Origin: Nematostella vectensis
Lineage: Eukaryota > Cnidaria > Anthozoa > Actiniaria > Edwardsiidae
NCBI RefSeq assembly: GCF_932526225.1
Contig: NC_064040.1
Span: 808,001 to 872,000 of the forward strand
Direction: 5' to 3'
Length of the DNA: 64,000 nucleotides
In this document: positions 13,285-24,100 of the stretch, in pieces
Layout of the letters: every line of letters begins with the position of its first letter
Position numbering within the stretch: the first letter of the stretch is position 1
The notes under the pieces: generated by a model
The model's database searches: none
Seen by the model: only the letters and a program-made list of their open reading frames with translations
Told to the model about the DNA's origin: nothing
Made by a program: the position numbers and the translations under genes

Positions 13285-16200
13285 GGATCCTGAACAAAGC
13301 ATGAGCACATCAAAGATGCTGAGAGTACATAAAAATGTCCCTATACCTTCTTTTTATGTCATGACACACCAAGAACAGTATAATTAAGTATCGATATTTA
13401 AAAAAAAATAAAGAAAAAAAAGTAGGCTATCAGCGGGAATCGAACCCGGGTAGCTGCGTTAGTAGTCAAGTGCCCGCAACGAAAGATTAACGTGGCATTG
13501 CTGAAGGGAATTGTAATGAAAATTACTTTTAATACTATTGGTATCGTAAACTATCCCAAGCAAAGTCACCATCGGACTGGAGGTTACATTCGGGAAAAGC
13601 TTCAGGGTTACATTCGGGAATTTGTTTTACGAGTGTAACCTCCAAAAGGTTACAATCGATAATTTTTTTTTCCGAATGTAAATTCCAAAAAGTAACATTA
13701 GGAAAAATAAAACAGTATACTCTGAAAAAAAGGTATATCAATCTATCGAGCGCTATGCTCTATGTTTGAATCTACTTAATCAAGTTATCCAAGGAATCTA
13801 GTTAGTTCTTGTGTGCATAAAATATGTACAGGATCCTGAACAAAGCATGAGCACATCAAAGATGCTGAGAGTACATAAAAATGTCCCTATACCTTCTTTT
13901 TATGTCATGACACACCAAGAACAGTATAATTAAGTATCGATATTTAAATAAAAATTAAGAAAAAAAAATAGGCTATCAGCGGGAATCGAACCCGTGTAGG
14001 TGCGTTAGTAGTCAAGTGCCCGCAACGAAAGACTAACGTGGCATTGCTGAAGGGAATTGTAATGAAAATTACTTTTAATACTATTGGTATCGTAAACTAT
14101 CCCAAGCAAAGTCACCATCGGACTGGAGGTTACATTCGGGAAAAGCTTCAGGGTTACATTCGGGAATTTGTTTTACGAGTGTAACCTCCAAAAGGTTACA
14201 ATCGATAATTTTTTTTCCGAATGTAAATTCCAAAAAGTAACATTAGGAAAATAAAACAGTATACTCGGAAAAAAGGTATATCAATCTATCGAGCGCTATG
14301 CTCTATGTTAGAATCTACTTAATCAATTTATCCAAGGAATCTAGTTAGTTCTTGTGTGCATAAAATATGTACAGGATCCTAAACAAAGCATGAGCACATC
14401 AAAGATGCTGAGAGTACATAAAAATGTCCCTATACCTTCTTTTTATGTCATGACACACCAAGAACAGTATAATTAAGTATCGATATTTAAAAAAAAAATA
14501 AAGAAAAAAATAGGCTATCAGCGGGAATCGAACCTGGGTCGCTGCGTTAGTAGTCAAGTGCCCGCAACGAAAGACTAACGTGGCATTGCTGAATGGAATT
14601 GTAATGAAAATTACTTTTAATACTATTGGTATCGTAAACTATCCCAAGCAAAGTCACCATCGGACTGGAGGTTACATTCGGGAAAAACTTCAGGGTTACA
14701 TTCGGGAATTTGTTTTACGAGTGTAACTTCCAAAAGGTTACAATCAATAATTTTTTTTCCGAATGTAAATTCCAAAAAGTAACATTAGGAAAAATAAAAC
14801 AGTATACTCGGAAAAAAAGGTATATCAATCTATCGAGCGCTATGCTCTATGTTAGAATCTACTTAATCAAGTTATCCAAGGAATCTAGTTAGTTCTTGTG
14901 CGCATAAAATATGTACAGGATCCTGAACAAAGCATGAGCACATCTAAGATGCTGAGAGTACATAAAAATGTCCCTATACCTTCTTTTTATGTCATGACAC
15001 ACCAAGAACAGTATAATTAAGTATCGATATTTAAAAAACAATAATAAAGAAAAAAAAAATAGGCTATCAGAGGGAATCGAACCCGGGTCGCTGCGTTAGT
15101 AGTCAAGTGCCCGCAACGAAAGACTAACGTGGCATTGCTGAAGGGAATTGTAATGAAAATTACTTTTAATACTATTGGTATCGTAAACTATCCCAAGCAA
15201 AGTCACCATCGGACTGGAGGTTACATTAGTGAAAAGCTTCAGGGTTACATTCGGGAATTTGTTTTACGAGTGTAACCTCCAAAAGGTTACAATCGATAAT
15301 TTTTTTCCGAATGTAAATTCCAAAAAGTAACATTAGGAAAAATAAAACAGTATACTCGAAAAAAAGGTATATCAATCTATCGAGCGCTATGCTCTATGTT
15401 AGAATCTACTTAATCAAGTTAACCAAGGAATCTAGTTAGTTCTTGTGTGCATAAAATATGTACAGGATCCTGAACAAAGCATGAGCACATCAAAGATGCT
15501 GAGAGTACATAAAAATGTCCCTATACCTTCTTTTTATGTCATGACACACCAAGAACAGTATAATTAAGTATCGATAGTTAAAAAAAAAAGAAAGAAAAAA
15601 AAATAGGCTATCAGCGGGAATCGAACCCGGGTCGCTGCGTTAGTAGTCAAGTGCCCGCAACGAAAGACTAATGTGGCATTGCTGAAGGGAATTGTAAAAA
15701 GTACAAAGCATGAGCACATCAAAGATGCTGAGAGTACATCAAAATGTCCCAATACCTTCTTTTTATGTCATGACACACCAAGAACAGTATAATTAAGTAT
15801 CGATATTTAAAAAAACAATAAAGAAAAAAAAATAGGCTATCAGCGGGAATCGAACCCGGGTCGCTGCGTTAGTAGTCAAGTGCCCGCAACGAAAGACTAA
15901 CGTGGCATTGCTGAAGGGAATTGTAATGAAAATGACACTTATAATACTATTGGTATCGTAAACTATCCCAAGCAAAGTCACCATCGGACTGGAGGTTACA
16001 TTCGGGAAAAGCTTCAGGGTTACATTCGGGAATTTGTTTTACGAGTGTAACCTCCAAAAGGTTACAATCGATAATTTGTTTTCCGAATGTAAATTCCAAA
16101 AAGTAACATTAGGAAAATAAAACAGTATACTCGGAAAAAAAGGTATATCAATCTATCGAGCGCTATGCTCTATGTTAGAATTGACTTAATCAAGTTATCA

Positions 16201-17873
16201 AATGAATCTAGTTAGTTCTTGTGTGCATAAAATATGTACAGGATCCTGAACAAAGCATTAGCACATCAAAGATGCTGAGAGTACATAAAAATCTCCCTAT
16301 ACCTTCTTTTTATGTCATGACACACCAAGAACAGTATAATTAAGTATCGATATTTAAAAAAAAAATAAAGAAAAAAAAAAGGCTATCAGCGGGAATCGAA
16401 CCCGGGTCGCTGCGTTAGTAGTCAAGTGCCCGCAACGAAAGACTAACGTGGCATTGCTGAAGGGAATTGTAATGAAAATTACTTTTAATACTATTGGTAT
16501 CGTAAACTATCCCAAGCAAAGTCACCATCGGACTTGAGGTTACATTCGGGAAAAGCTTCAGGGTTACATTTGGGACTTTGTTTTACGAGTGTAACCTCCA
16601 AAAGGTTACAATCGATAATTTTTTTTCCGAATGTAAATTCCAAAAAGTAACATTAGGAAAATAAAACAGTATACTCGGTAAAAAAGGTATATCAATCTAT
16701 CGAGCGCTATGCTCTATGTTAGAATCTACTTAATCAAGTTAACCAAGGAATCTAGTTAGTTCTTGTGTGCATAAAATATGTACAGGATCCTGAACAAAGC
16801 ATGAGCACATCAAAGATGCTGAGAGTACATAAAAATGTCCCTATACCTTCTTTTTATGTCATGACACACCAAGAACAGTATAATTAAGTATCGATATTTA
16901 AAAAAAAAATAAAGAAAAAAAATAGGCAATCAGCGGGAATCGAACCCGGATCGCTGCGTTAGTAGTCAAGTGCCCGCAACGAAAGACTAACGTGGCATTG
17001 CTGAAGGGAATTGTAATGAAAATTACTTTTAATACTATTGGTATCGTAAACTATCCCAAGCAAAGTCACCATCGGACTGTAGGTTACATTCGGGAAAAGC
17101 TTCAGGGTTACATTCGGGAATTTGTTTTACGAGTAAAACCTCCAAAAGGTTACAATCGATATTTTTTTTCCGAATGTAAATTCCAAAAAGTAACATTAGG
17201 AAAATAAAACAGAATACTCGGAAAAAAAGGTATATCAATCTATCGAGCGCTATGCTCTATGTTAGAATCTACTTAATCAAGTTATCAAAGGAATCTAGTT
17301 AGTTCTTGTGTGCATAAAATATGTACAGGATCCTGAACAAAGCATGAGCACTTCAAAGATGCTAAGAGTACATAAAAATGTCCCTATACCTTCTTTTTAT
17401 GTCATGACACACCAAGAACAGTATAATTAAGTATCGATATTTAAAAAAAAAATAAAGAAAAAAAAAATAGGCTATCAGCGGGAATCGAACCCGGGTCGCT
17501 GCGTTAGTAGTCAAGAGCCCGCAACGAAAGACTAACGTGGCATTGCTGAAGGGAATTGTAATGAAAATTACTTTTAATACTATTGGTATCGTAAACTATC
17601 CAAAGCAAAGTCACCATCGGACTGGAGGTTACATTCGGGAAAAGCTTCAGGGTTACATTCGGGACTTTGTTTTACGAGTGTAACCTCCAAAAGGTTACAA
17701 TCGATAATTTTTTTTCCGAATGTAAATTCCAAAAAGTAACATTAGGAAAATAAAACAGTATACTCGGAAAAAATGGTATATCAATCTATCGAGCGCTATG
17801 CTCTATGTTAGAATTGACTTAATCAAGTTATCAAATGAATCTAGTTAGTTCTTGTGTGCATAAAATATGTACA
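13285..17873 (+). repeat. 4.59-kb higher-order repeat, copy 2
   Basis: Anchors 13285, 13831, 14374, 14918, 15465, 16241, 16785, 17328, plus a partial monomer near 15694. It is the tandem partner of the block starting at 8723, including the same internal deletion. It differs by a few substitutions, for example AGTTCTTGTG at 15437 where copy 1 has AGGTCTTGTG, and ATGTCCC at 17388 where copy 1 has ATCTCCC. The right end switches to a monomer of the GCATTAGCAC type at 17874. Confidence 0.88.
15694..15707 (+). other. Deletion junction of partial monomer, copy 2
   Basis: Identical join to the one at about 11102, 4592 bp away. It is best explained by duplication of a unit that already carried the deletion, and not by a second independent event. 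Confidence 0.85.
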
Positions 17874-20667
17874 GGATCCTGAACAAAGCATTAGCACATC
17901 AAAGATGCTGAGAGTACATAAAAATGTCCCTATACCTTCTTTTTATGTCATGACACACCAAGAACAGTATAATTAGGTATCGATATTTAAAAAAAATAAA
18001 GAAAAAAAAAAATAGGCTATCAGCGGGAATCGAACACGGGTCGCTGCGTTAGTAGTCAAGTGCCCGCAACGAAAGACTAACGTGGCATTGCTGAATGGAA
18101 TTGTAATGAAAATTACTTTTAATACTATTGGTATCGTAAACTATCCCAAGCAAAGTCACCATCGGACTGGAGGTTACATTCGGGAAAAGCTTCAGGGTTA
18201 CATTCGGGAATTTGTTTTACGAGTGTAACCTCCAAAAGGTTACAATCGATATTTTTTTTCCGAATGTAAATTCCAAAAAGTAACATTAGGAAAATAAAAC
18301 AGTATACTCGGAAAAAAAGGTATATCAATCTATCGAGCGCTATGCTCTATGTTAGAATCCACTTAATCAAGTTATCAAAGGAATCTAGTTAGTTCTTGTG
18401 TGCATAAAATATGTACAGGATCCTGAACAAAGCATGAGCACATCAAAGATGCTGAGAGTACATAAAAATGTCCCTATACCTTCTTTTTATGTCATGACAC
18501 ACCAAGAACAGTATAATTAAGTATCGATATATAAAAAATAATAATAAAGAAAAAAATAGGCTATCAGCGGGAATCGATCCCGGGTCGCTGCGTTAGTAGT
18601 CAAGTGCCCGCAACGAAAGACTAACGTGGCATTGCTGAAGGGAATTGAAATGAAAATTACTTTTAATACTATTGGTATCGTAAACTATCCCAAGCAAAGT
18701 CACCATCGGACTGGAGGTTACATTAGGGAAAAGCTTCAGGGTTACATTCGGGAATTTGTTTTACGAGTGTAACCTCCAAAAGGTTACAATCGATATTTTT
18801 TTTCCGAATGTAAATTCCAAAAAGTAACATTAGGAAAAATAAAACAGTATACTCGAAAAAAAAGGTATATCAATCTATCGAGCGCTATGCTCTATGTTAG
18901 AATCTACTTAATCAAGTTAACCAAGGAATCTAGTTAGTTTTTGTGTGCATAAAATATGTACAGGATCCTGAACAAAGCATGAGCACATCAAAGATGCTGA
19001 GATAACATAAAAATGTCCCTATACCTTCTTTTTATGTCATGACACACCAAGAACAGTATAATTAAGTATCGATATTTAAAAAAATAAAGAAAAAAAAAAA
19101 GCTATCAGCGGGAATCGAACCCGGGTTGCTGCGTTAGTAGTCAAGTGCCCGCAACGAAAGGCTAACGTGGCATTGCTGAATGGAATTGTAATGAAAATTA
19201 CTTTTAATACTATTGGTATCGTCAACTATCCCAAGCAAAGTCACCATCGGACTGGAGGTTACATTCGGGAAAAGCTTCAGGGTTACATTCGGGAATTTGT
19301 TTTACGAGTGTAACCTCCAAAAGGTTACAATCGATAATTTGTTTTCCGAATGTAAATTCCAAAAAGTAACATTAGGAAAATAAAACAGTATACTCGGAAA
19401 AAAAGGTATATCAATCTATCGAGCGCTATGCTCTATGTTAGAATCTACTTAATCAAGTTATCCAAGGAATCTAGTTAGTTCTTGTGTGCATAAAATATGT
19501 ACAGGATCCTGAACAAAGCATGAGCACATCAAAGATGCTGAGAGTACATAAAAATGTCCCTATACCTTCTTTTTATGTCATGACACACCAAGAACAGTAT
19601 AATTAAGTATCGATATATAAAAAATAATAATAAAGAAAAAAAAATGGGCTATCAGCGGGAATCGAACCCGGGTCGCTGCGTTAGTAGTCAAGTGCCCGCA
19701 ACGAAAGACTAACGTGGCATTACTGAAGGGAATTGTAATGAAAATTACTTTTAATAATATTGGTATCGTAAACTATCCCAAGCAAAGTCACCATCGGACT
19801 GAAGGTTACATTCGGGAAAAGCTTCAGGGTTACATTCGGGAATTTGTTTCACGAGTGTAACCTCCAAAAGGTTACAATCGATAATTTTTTTTTCCGAATA
19901 TAAATTCCAAAAAGTAACATTATTAAAAATAAATCAGTATACTCGGAAAAAAAGGTATATCAATCTATCGAGCGCTATGCTCTATGTTAGAATCTACTTA
20001 ATCAAGTTAACCAAGGAATCTAGTTAGTTCTTGTGTGCATAAAATATGTACAGGATCCTGAACAAAGCATGAGCACATCAAAGATGCTGAGAGTACATAA
20101 AAACGTCCGTATACCTTCTTTTTATGTCATGACACACCAAGAACAGTATAATTAAGTATCGATATTTAAAAAAAAAATAAAGAAAAAAAATAGGCTATCA
20201 GCGGGAATCGAACCCGGGTCGCTGCGTTAGTAGTCAAGTGCCCGCAACGAAAGACTAACGTGGCATTGCTGAAGGGAATTGTAATGAAAATTACTTTTAA
20301 TACTATTGGTATCGTAAACTATCCCAAGCAAAGTCACCATCGGACTGGAGGTTACATTCGGGAAAAGCTTCAGGGTTACATTCGGGAATTTGTTTTACGA
20401 GTGTAACCTCCAAAAGGTTACAATCGATAATTTTTTCCGAATGTAAATTCCAAAAAGTAACATTAGGAAAAATAAAACAGTATACTCGGAAAAAAAGGTA
20501 TATCAATCTATCGAGCGCTATGCTCTATGTTAGAATCTACTTAATCAAGTTAACCAAGGAATCTAGTTAGTTCTTGTGTGCATAAAATATGTACAGGATC
20601 CTGAACAAAGCATGAGCACATCAAAGATGCTGAGAGTACATAAAAATGTCCCTATACCTTTTTTTTA

Positions 20668-20677
20668 TGTCATGACA
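20668..20677. other. TGTCATGACA palindrome
   Basis: Perfect 10-bp palindrome about 72 bp after GGATCC. It is kept in most monomers; changes include ATATCATGACA (2278, 3360) and TGTTATGACA (36551). Confidence 0.6.
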
Positions 20678-20710
20678 CACCAAGAACAGTATAATTAAGT
20701 ATCGATATTT

Positions 20711-20733
20711 AAAAAAAATAAAGAAAAAAAAAA
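20711..20733 (+). repeat. A-rich tract of variable length
   Basis: The tract reads as A runs broken by a T and a G (A8-T-AA-G-A10 here). It is the main source of monomer length differences: other copies have forms such as A-runs broken by GAAAG, AATAATAAAG, ATTAAAG or, at 48094-48117 and 50820-50843, an almost uninterrupted A tract. Slippage in replication, or sequencing and assembly error in homopolymers, would both give this pattern. Confidence 0.85.
20724..20733 (-). terminator. T10 run, candidate Pol III terminator
   Basis: On the tRNA-like strand a run of ten T begins 2 nt past the discriminator base. Runs of four or more T terminate RNA polymerase III, and this is the position where tRNA genes carry them. 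A second T run (complement of 20711-20718) follows as backup. A comparable run follows the element in every monomer I looked at, though its length varies from copy to copy. Function is inferred from position. Confidence 0.6.
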
Positions 20734-20735
20734 TA

Positions 20736-20807
20736 GGCTATCAGCGGGAATCGAACCCGGGTCGCTGCGTTAGTAGTCAAGTGCCCGCAACGAAAGACTA
20801 ACGTGGC
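20736..20807 (-). pseudogene. tRNA-like (tRNA-derived) element, reference copy
   Basis: Read on the minus strand, these 72 nt fit the tRNA layout exactly: 7-nt acceptor strand (GCCACGT), 2-nt link, 4-bp D stem (GTCT/GGGC, two G-U pairs) with 8-nt loop, 1 nt, 5+7+5 anticodon arm, 4-nt variable region, 5+7+5 T arm (loop TTCGATT), 7-nt acceptor strand (TGATAGC) and one discriminator base. The T stem pairs 4 of 5 and the D stem 4 of 4, but the acceptor stem pairs only 3 of 7 and the anticodon stem 2 of 5, so it is unlikely to be charged and used in translation. The loop CTACTAA would give anticodon ACT, which does not fit a normal short-variable-arm tRNA, so I assign no amino acid. The same element recurs once per monomer: 118 complete copies and one partial, all on the minus strand. 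Confidence 0.82.
20749..20759 (-). promoter_or_regulatory. Internal Pol III box B in tRNA-like element
   Basis: The minus strand reads GGTTCGATTCC, a perfect match to the eukaryotic box B consensus GGTTCGANTCC bound by TFIIIC. An A box at the expected place (minus-strand TAGTCTTTCGTTG) is only a partial match: the T-R-G-Y start is present but the conserved central A-R is T-T. TFIIIC binding is therefore plausible, while efficient Pol III initiation is uncertain. Most monomers keep the core residues; at least eleven do not. Confidence 0.7.
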
Positions 20808-20823
20808 ATTACTGAAGGGAATT

Positions 20824-20837
20824 GTAATGAAAATTAC
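20824..20837. other. GTAAT-GAAA-ATTAC hairpin
   Basis: Perfect 5-bp inverted repeat around the loop GAAA, a GNRA-type tetraloop if transcribed. It lies about 17 bp upstream of the tRNA-like element on that element's strand. Most monomers keep it; some have GTAATAAAAATTAC, GTAATTAAAATTAC (58.0-61.3 kb) or ATAATGAAAATTAC (mid-array), and one monomer near 8957 has lost the right arm by deletion. Confidence 0.6.
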
Positions 20838-20889
20838 TTTTAATACTATTGGTATCGTAAACTATCCCAAGCAAAGTCACCATCGGACT

Positions 20890-21013
20890 GGAGGTTACAT
20901 TCGGGAAAAGCTTCAGGGTTACATTCGGGAATTTGTTTTACGAGTGTAACCTCCAAAAGGTTACAATCGATAATTTTTTTTCCGAATGTAAATTCCAAAA
21001 AGTTACATTAGGA
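20890..21013. repeat. Six-copy inverted sub-repeat cluster
   Basis: Six diverged copies of a GGTTACATTCGGGAA-like motif occupy 124 bp. In this monomer they are at 20890-20905 (+), 20914-20930 (+), 20941-20954 (-), 20957-20970 (+), 20981-20996 (-) and 21000-21013 (+). Copies 3 and 4 form a strong hairpin, copies 5 and 6 a weaker one (about 11 of 14 positions), and copies 2 and 3 can pair instead (10 of 11). The set is present in nearly every monomer with the same order. It suggests that the monomer grew from a short inverted motif, or that it holds a cluster of binding sites; neither is shown by the sequence alone. Confidence 0.82.
20941..20969. other. 12-bp-stem hairpin within motif cluster
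   Basis: The arms CGAGTGTAACCT (20941-20952) and AGGTTACAATCG (20958-20969) pair at 11 of 12 positions across the loop CCAAA. It is the strongest dyad in the monomer and could extrude as a cruciform or fold in RNA. Variants of single bases are common (GAGGGTAACC, GAATGTAACC, GAGTGCAACC), and 12540-12570 and 17130-17160 have GAGTAAAACC, which weakens the stem. Confidence 0.75.
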
Positions 21014-21057
21014 AAAATAAAACAGTATACTCGGAAAAAAAGGTATATCAATCTATC

Positions 21058-21070
21058 GAGCGCTATGCTC
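21058..21070. other. GAGC-GCTAT-GCTC hairpin
   Basis: Four-bp stem around a 5-nt loop, extendable to 7 positions with one mismatch (ATCGAGC against GCTCTAT). At about 63721-63739 a C-to-A change makes the 7-bp stem perfect. The element also contains the palindrome AGCGCT. Confidence 0.55.
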
Positions 21071-21121
21071 TATGTTAGAATCTACTTAATCAAGTTATCC
21101 AAGGAATCTAGTTAGTTCTTG

Positions 21122-21148
21122 TGTGCATAAAATATGTACAGGATCCTG
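21122..21148. other. TGTGCATA/TATGTACA hairpin next to CAGGATCCTG palindrome
   Basis: TGTGCATA (21122-21129) and TATGTACA (21133-21140) pair at 7 of 8 positions, or 8 with a G-U pair in RNA, around AAA. The next bases form the perfect 10-bp palindrome CAGGATCCTG (21139-21148), which contains the BamHI site. GGATCC is intact in all 117 full monomers, so BamHI would cut the array into a ~545-bp ladder base. Confidence 0.7.
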
Positions 21149-24100
21149 AACAAATCATGAGCACATCAAAGATGCTGATAGTACATACAAATGTCCCTAT
21201 ACCTTCTTTTTATGTCATGACACACCAAGAACAGTATAATTAAGTATCGATATTTAAAAAAAAATAAAGAAAAAAAAATAGGCTATCAGCGGGAATCGAA
21301 CCCGGGTCGCTGCGTTAGTAGTCAAGTGCCCGCAACGAAAGACTAACGTGGCATTGCTGAAGGGAATTGTAATGAAAATTACTTTTAATACAATTGGTAT
21401 CGTAAACTATCCCAAGCAAAGTCACCATCGGACTGGAGGTTACATTCGGGAAAAGCTTCAGGGTTACATTCGGGAATTTGTTTTACGAGTGTAACCTCCA
21501 AAAGGTTACAATCGATAATTTTTTTTCCGAATGTAAATTCCAAAAAGTAACATTAGGAAAAATAAAACAGTATACTCGAAAAAAAAAGTATACCAATCTA
21601 TCGAGCGCTATGCTCTATGTTAGAATCTACTTAATCAAGTTAACCAAGGAATCTAGTTAGTTCTTGTGTGCATAAAATATGTACAGGATCCTGAACAAAT
21701 CACGAGCACATCAAAGATGCTGAGAGTACATAAAAATGTCCCTATACCTTCTTTTTATGTCATGACACACCAAGAACAGTATAATTAAGTATCGATATTT
21801 AAAAAAAAATAAAGAAAAAAAAATGGGCTATCAGCGGGAATCGAACCCGGGTCGCTGCGTTAGTAGTCAAGTGCCCGCAACGAAAGACTAACGTGGCATT
21901 ACTGAAGGGAATTGTAATGAAAATTACTTTTAATAATATTGGTATCGTAAACTATCCAAAGCAAAGTCACCATCGGACTGAAGGTTACATTCGGGAAAAG
22001 CTTCAGGGTTACATTCGGGAATTTGTTTTACGAATGTAACCTCCAAAAGGTTACAATCGATAATTTTTTTTCCGAATATAAATTCCAAAAAGTAACATTA
22101 GGAAAAATAAAACAGTATACTCGGAAAAAAAGGTATATCAATCTATCGAGCGCTATGCTCTATGTTAGAATCTACTTAATCAAGTTATCCAAGGAATCTA
22201 GTTAGTTCTTGTGTGCATAAAATATGTACAGGATCCTGAACAAAGCATGAGCATATCAAAGATGCTGTAAGTACATAAAAATGTCCCTATACCTTCTTTT
22301 TATGTCATGACACACCAAGAACAGTATAATTAAGTATCGATATTTTAAAAAAAATAAAGAAAAAAAAAGGGCTATCAGCGGGAATCGAACCCGGGTTGCT
22401 GCGTTAGTAGTCAAGTGCCCGCAACGAAAGACGAACGTGGCATTGCTGAAGGGAATTGTAATGAAAATTACTTTTAATACAATTGGTATCGTAAATTATC
22501 CCAAGCAAAGTCACCATCGGACTGGAGGTTACATTCGGGAAAAGCTTCAGGGTTACATTCGGGAATTTGTTTTACGAGTGTAACCTCCAAAAGGTTACCA
22601 TCGATAATTTTTTTTCCGAATGTAAATTCCAAAATGTAACATTAGGAAAAATAAAACAGTATACTCGGGAAAAAAAGTTATATCAATCTATCGAGCGCTA
22701 TGCTCTATGTTAGAATCTACTTAATCAAGTTATCCAAGGAATCTAGTTAGTTCTTGTGTGCATAAAATATGTACAGGATCCTGAACAAAGCATGAGCACA
22801 TCAAAGATGCTGTAAGTACATAAAAATGTCCCTATACCTTCTTTTTATGTCATGACACACCAAGAACAGTATAATTAAGTATCGATATTTAAAAAAAAAT
22901 AAAGAAAAAAAAAAGGCTATCAGCGGGAATCGAACCCGGGTCGCTGCGTTAGTAGTTAAGTGCACGCAACAAAAGACTAACGTGGCATTGTTGAAGTGAA
23001 TTATAATGAAAATTACTTTTAATTCTATTGGTATCGTAAACTATCCCAAGCAAAGTCACCATCGGACTGGAGGTTACATTCGGGAAAAGCTTCAGGGTTA
23101 CATTCGGGAATTTGTTTTACGAGTGTAACCTCCAAAAGGTTACAATCGATAATTGTTTTTCCGAATGTAAATTCCAAAAAGTAACATTAGGAAAATAAAA
23201 CAGTATACTCGGAAAAAAAAAAGGTATATCAATCTATCGAGCGCTATGCTCTATGTTAGAATCTACTTAATCAAGTTATCCAAGGAATCTAGTTAGTTCT
23301 TGTGTGCATAAAATATGTACAGGATCCTGAACAAAGCATGAGCACATCAAAGATGCTGTAAGTACATAAAAATGTCCCTATACCTTCTTTTTATGTCATG
23401 ACACACCAAGAACAGTATAATAAAGTATCGATATTTAAAAAAAAAATAAAGAAAAAAAAAGGCTATCAGCGGGAATCGAACCCGGGTCGCTGCGTTAGTA
23501 GTTAAGTGCCCGCAACGAAAGACTAACGTGGCATTGTTGAAGGGAATTATAATGAAAATTACTTTTAATACTATTGGTATCGTAAACTATCCCAAGCAAA
23601 GTCACCATCGGACTGGAGGTTACATTCGGGAAAAGCTTCAGGGTTACATTCGGGAATTTGTTTTACGAGTGTAACCTCCAAAAGGTTACAATCGATAATT
23701 TTTTTTCCGAATGTAAATTCCAAAAAGTAACATAAGGAAAAATAAAACAGTATACTCGAAAAAAAAAGTATACCAATCTATCGAGCGCTATGCTCTATGT
23801 TAGAATCTACTTAATCAAGTTAACCAAGGAATCTAGTTAGTTCTTGTGTGCATAAAATATGTACAGGATCCTGAACAAATCATGAGCACATCAAAGATGC
23901 TGAGAGTACATAAAAATGTCCCTATACCTTCTTTTTATGTCATGACACACCAAGAACAGTATAATTAAGTATCGATATTTAAAAAAAAATAAAGAAAAAA
24001 AATGGGCTATCAGCGGGAATCGAACCCGGGTCGCTGCGTTAGTAGTCAAGTGCCCGCAACGAAAGACTAACGTGGCATTACTGAAGGGAATTGTAATGAA

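Larger units (their letters stand above)
17874..21140 (+). repeat. Satellite block 7, six divergent monomers
   Basis: Anchors 17874, 18418, 18963, 19504, 20053, 20596. No clear unit repeats inside. Two copies (18418, 19504) share the rare tract ATATATAAAAAATAATAATAAAG. The copy at 19504 has ACATTATTAAAAATAAATCAG near 19917. The copy at 18418 has the GATCCCGGG form of the T arm. Confidence 0.88.
20596..21140 (+). repeat. Reference satellite monomer (545 bp)
   Basis: This copy is close to the common form and is used to locate the parts of the monomer. Phase is set arbitrarily at GGATCC (20596). Order of parts: TGTCATGACA palindrome, A-rich tract, minus-strand tRNA-like element, GTAAT/ATTAC hairpin, six-motif inverted cluster, GAGC/GCTC hairpin, TGTGCATA/TATGTACA hairpin, next GGATCC. 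In other monomers the tRNA-like element starts about 138-150 bp after GGATCC; the shift comes from A-tract length. The 545-bp length is roughly three nucleosome repeats, which is an observation about size and not evidence of phasing. Confidence 0.93.

Noticed and set aside
20711-20733. Poly(A) signal or retroposed mRNA tail
   Set aside because: The AATAAAG-like strings are part of the variable A tract in each monomer, with no upstream coding sequence.
20785-20798. CENP-B box
   Set aside because: The minus strand reads CTTTCGTTGCGGGC, which has TTCG and CGGG but 3 bases between them where the box needs 7. It lies in the D arm of the tRNA-like element and is best seen as chance.
20736-20807. 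Functional tRNA-Ser gene with anticodon ACT
   Set aside because: Acceptor and anticodon stems pair poorly, the A box is degenerate, and the short variable region is not that of a serine tRNA. Annotated as tRNA-like only.
20590-20810. tRNA-derived SINE
   Set aside because: A SINE would have a body and an A-rich tail downstream of the tRNA head on the same strand. Here the head is followed at once by a T run on its own strand, and there are no target-site duplications or dispersed copies within the window.
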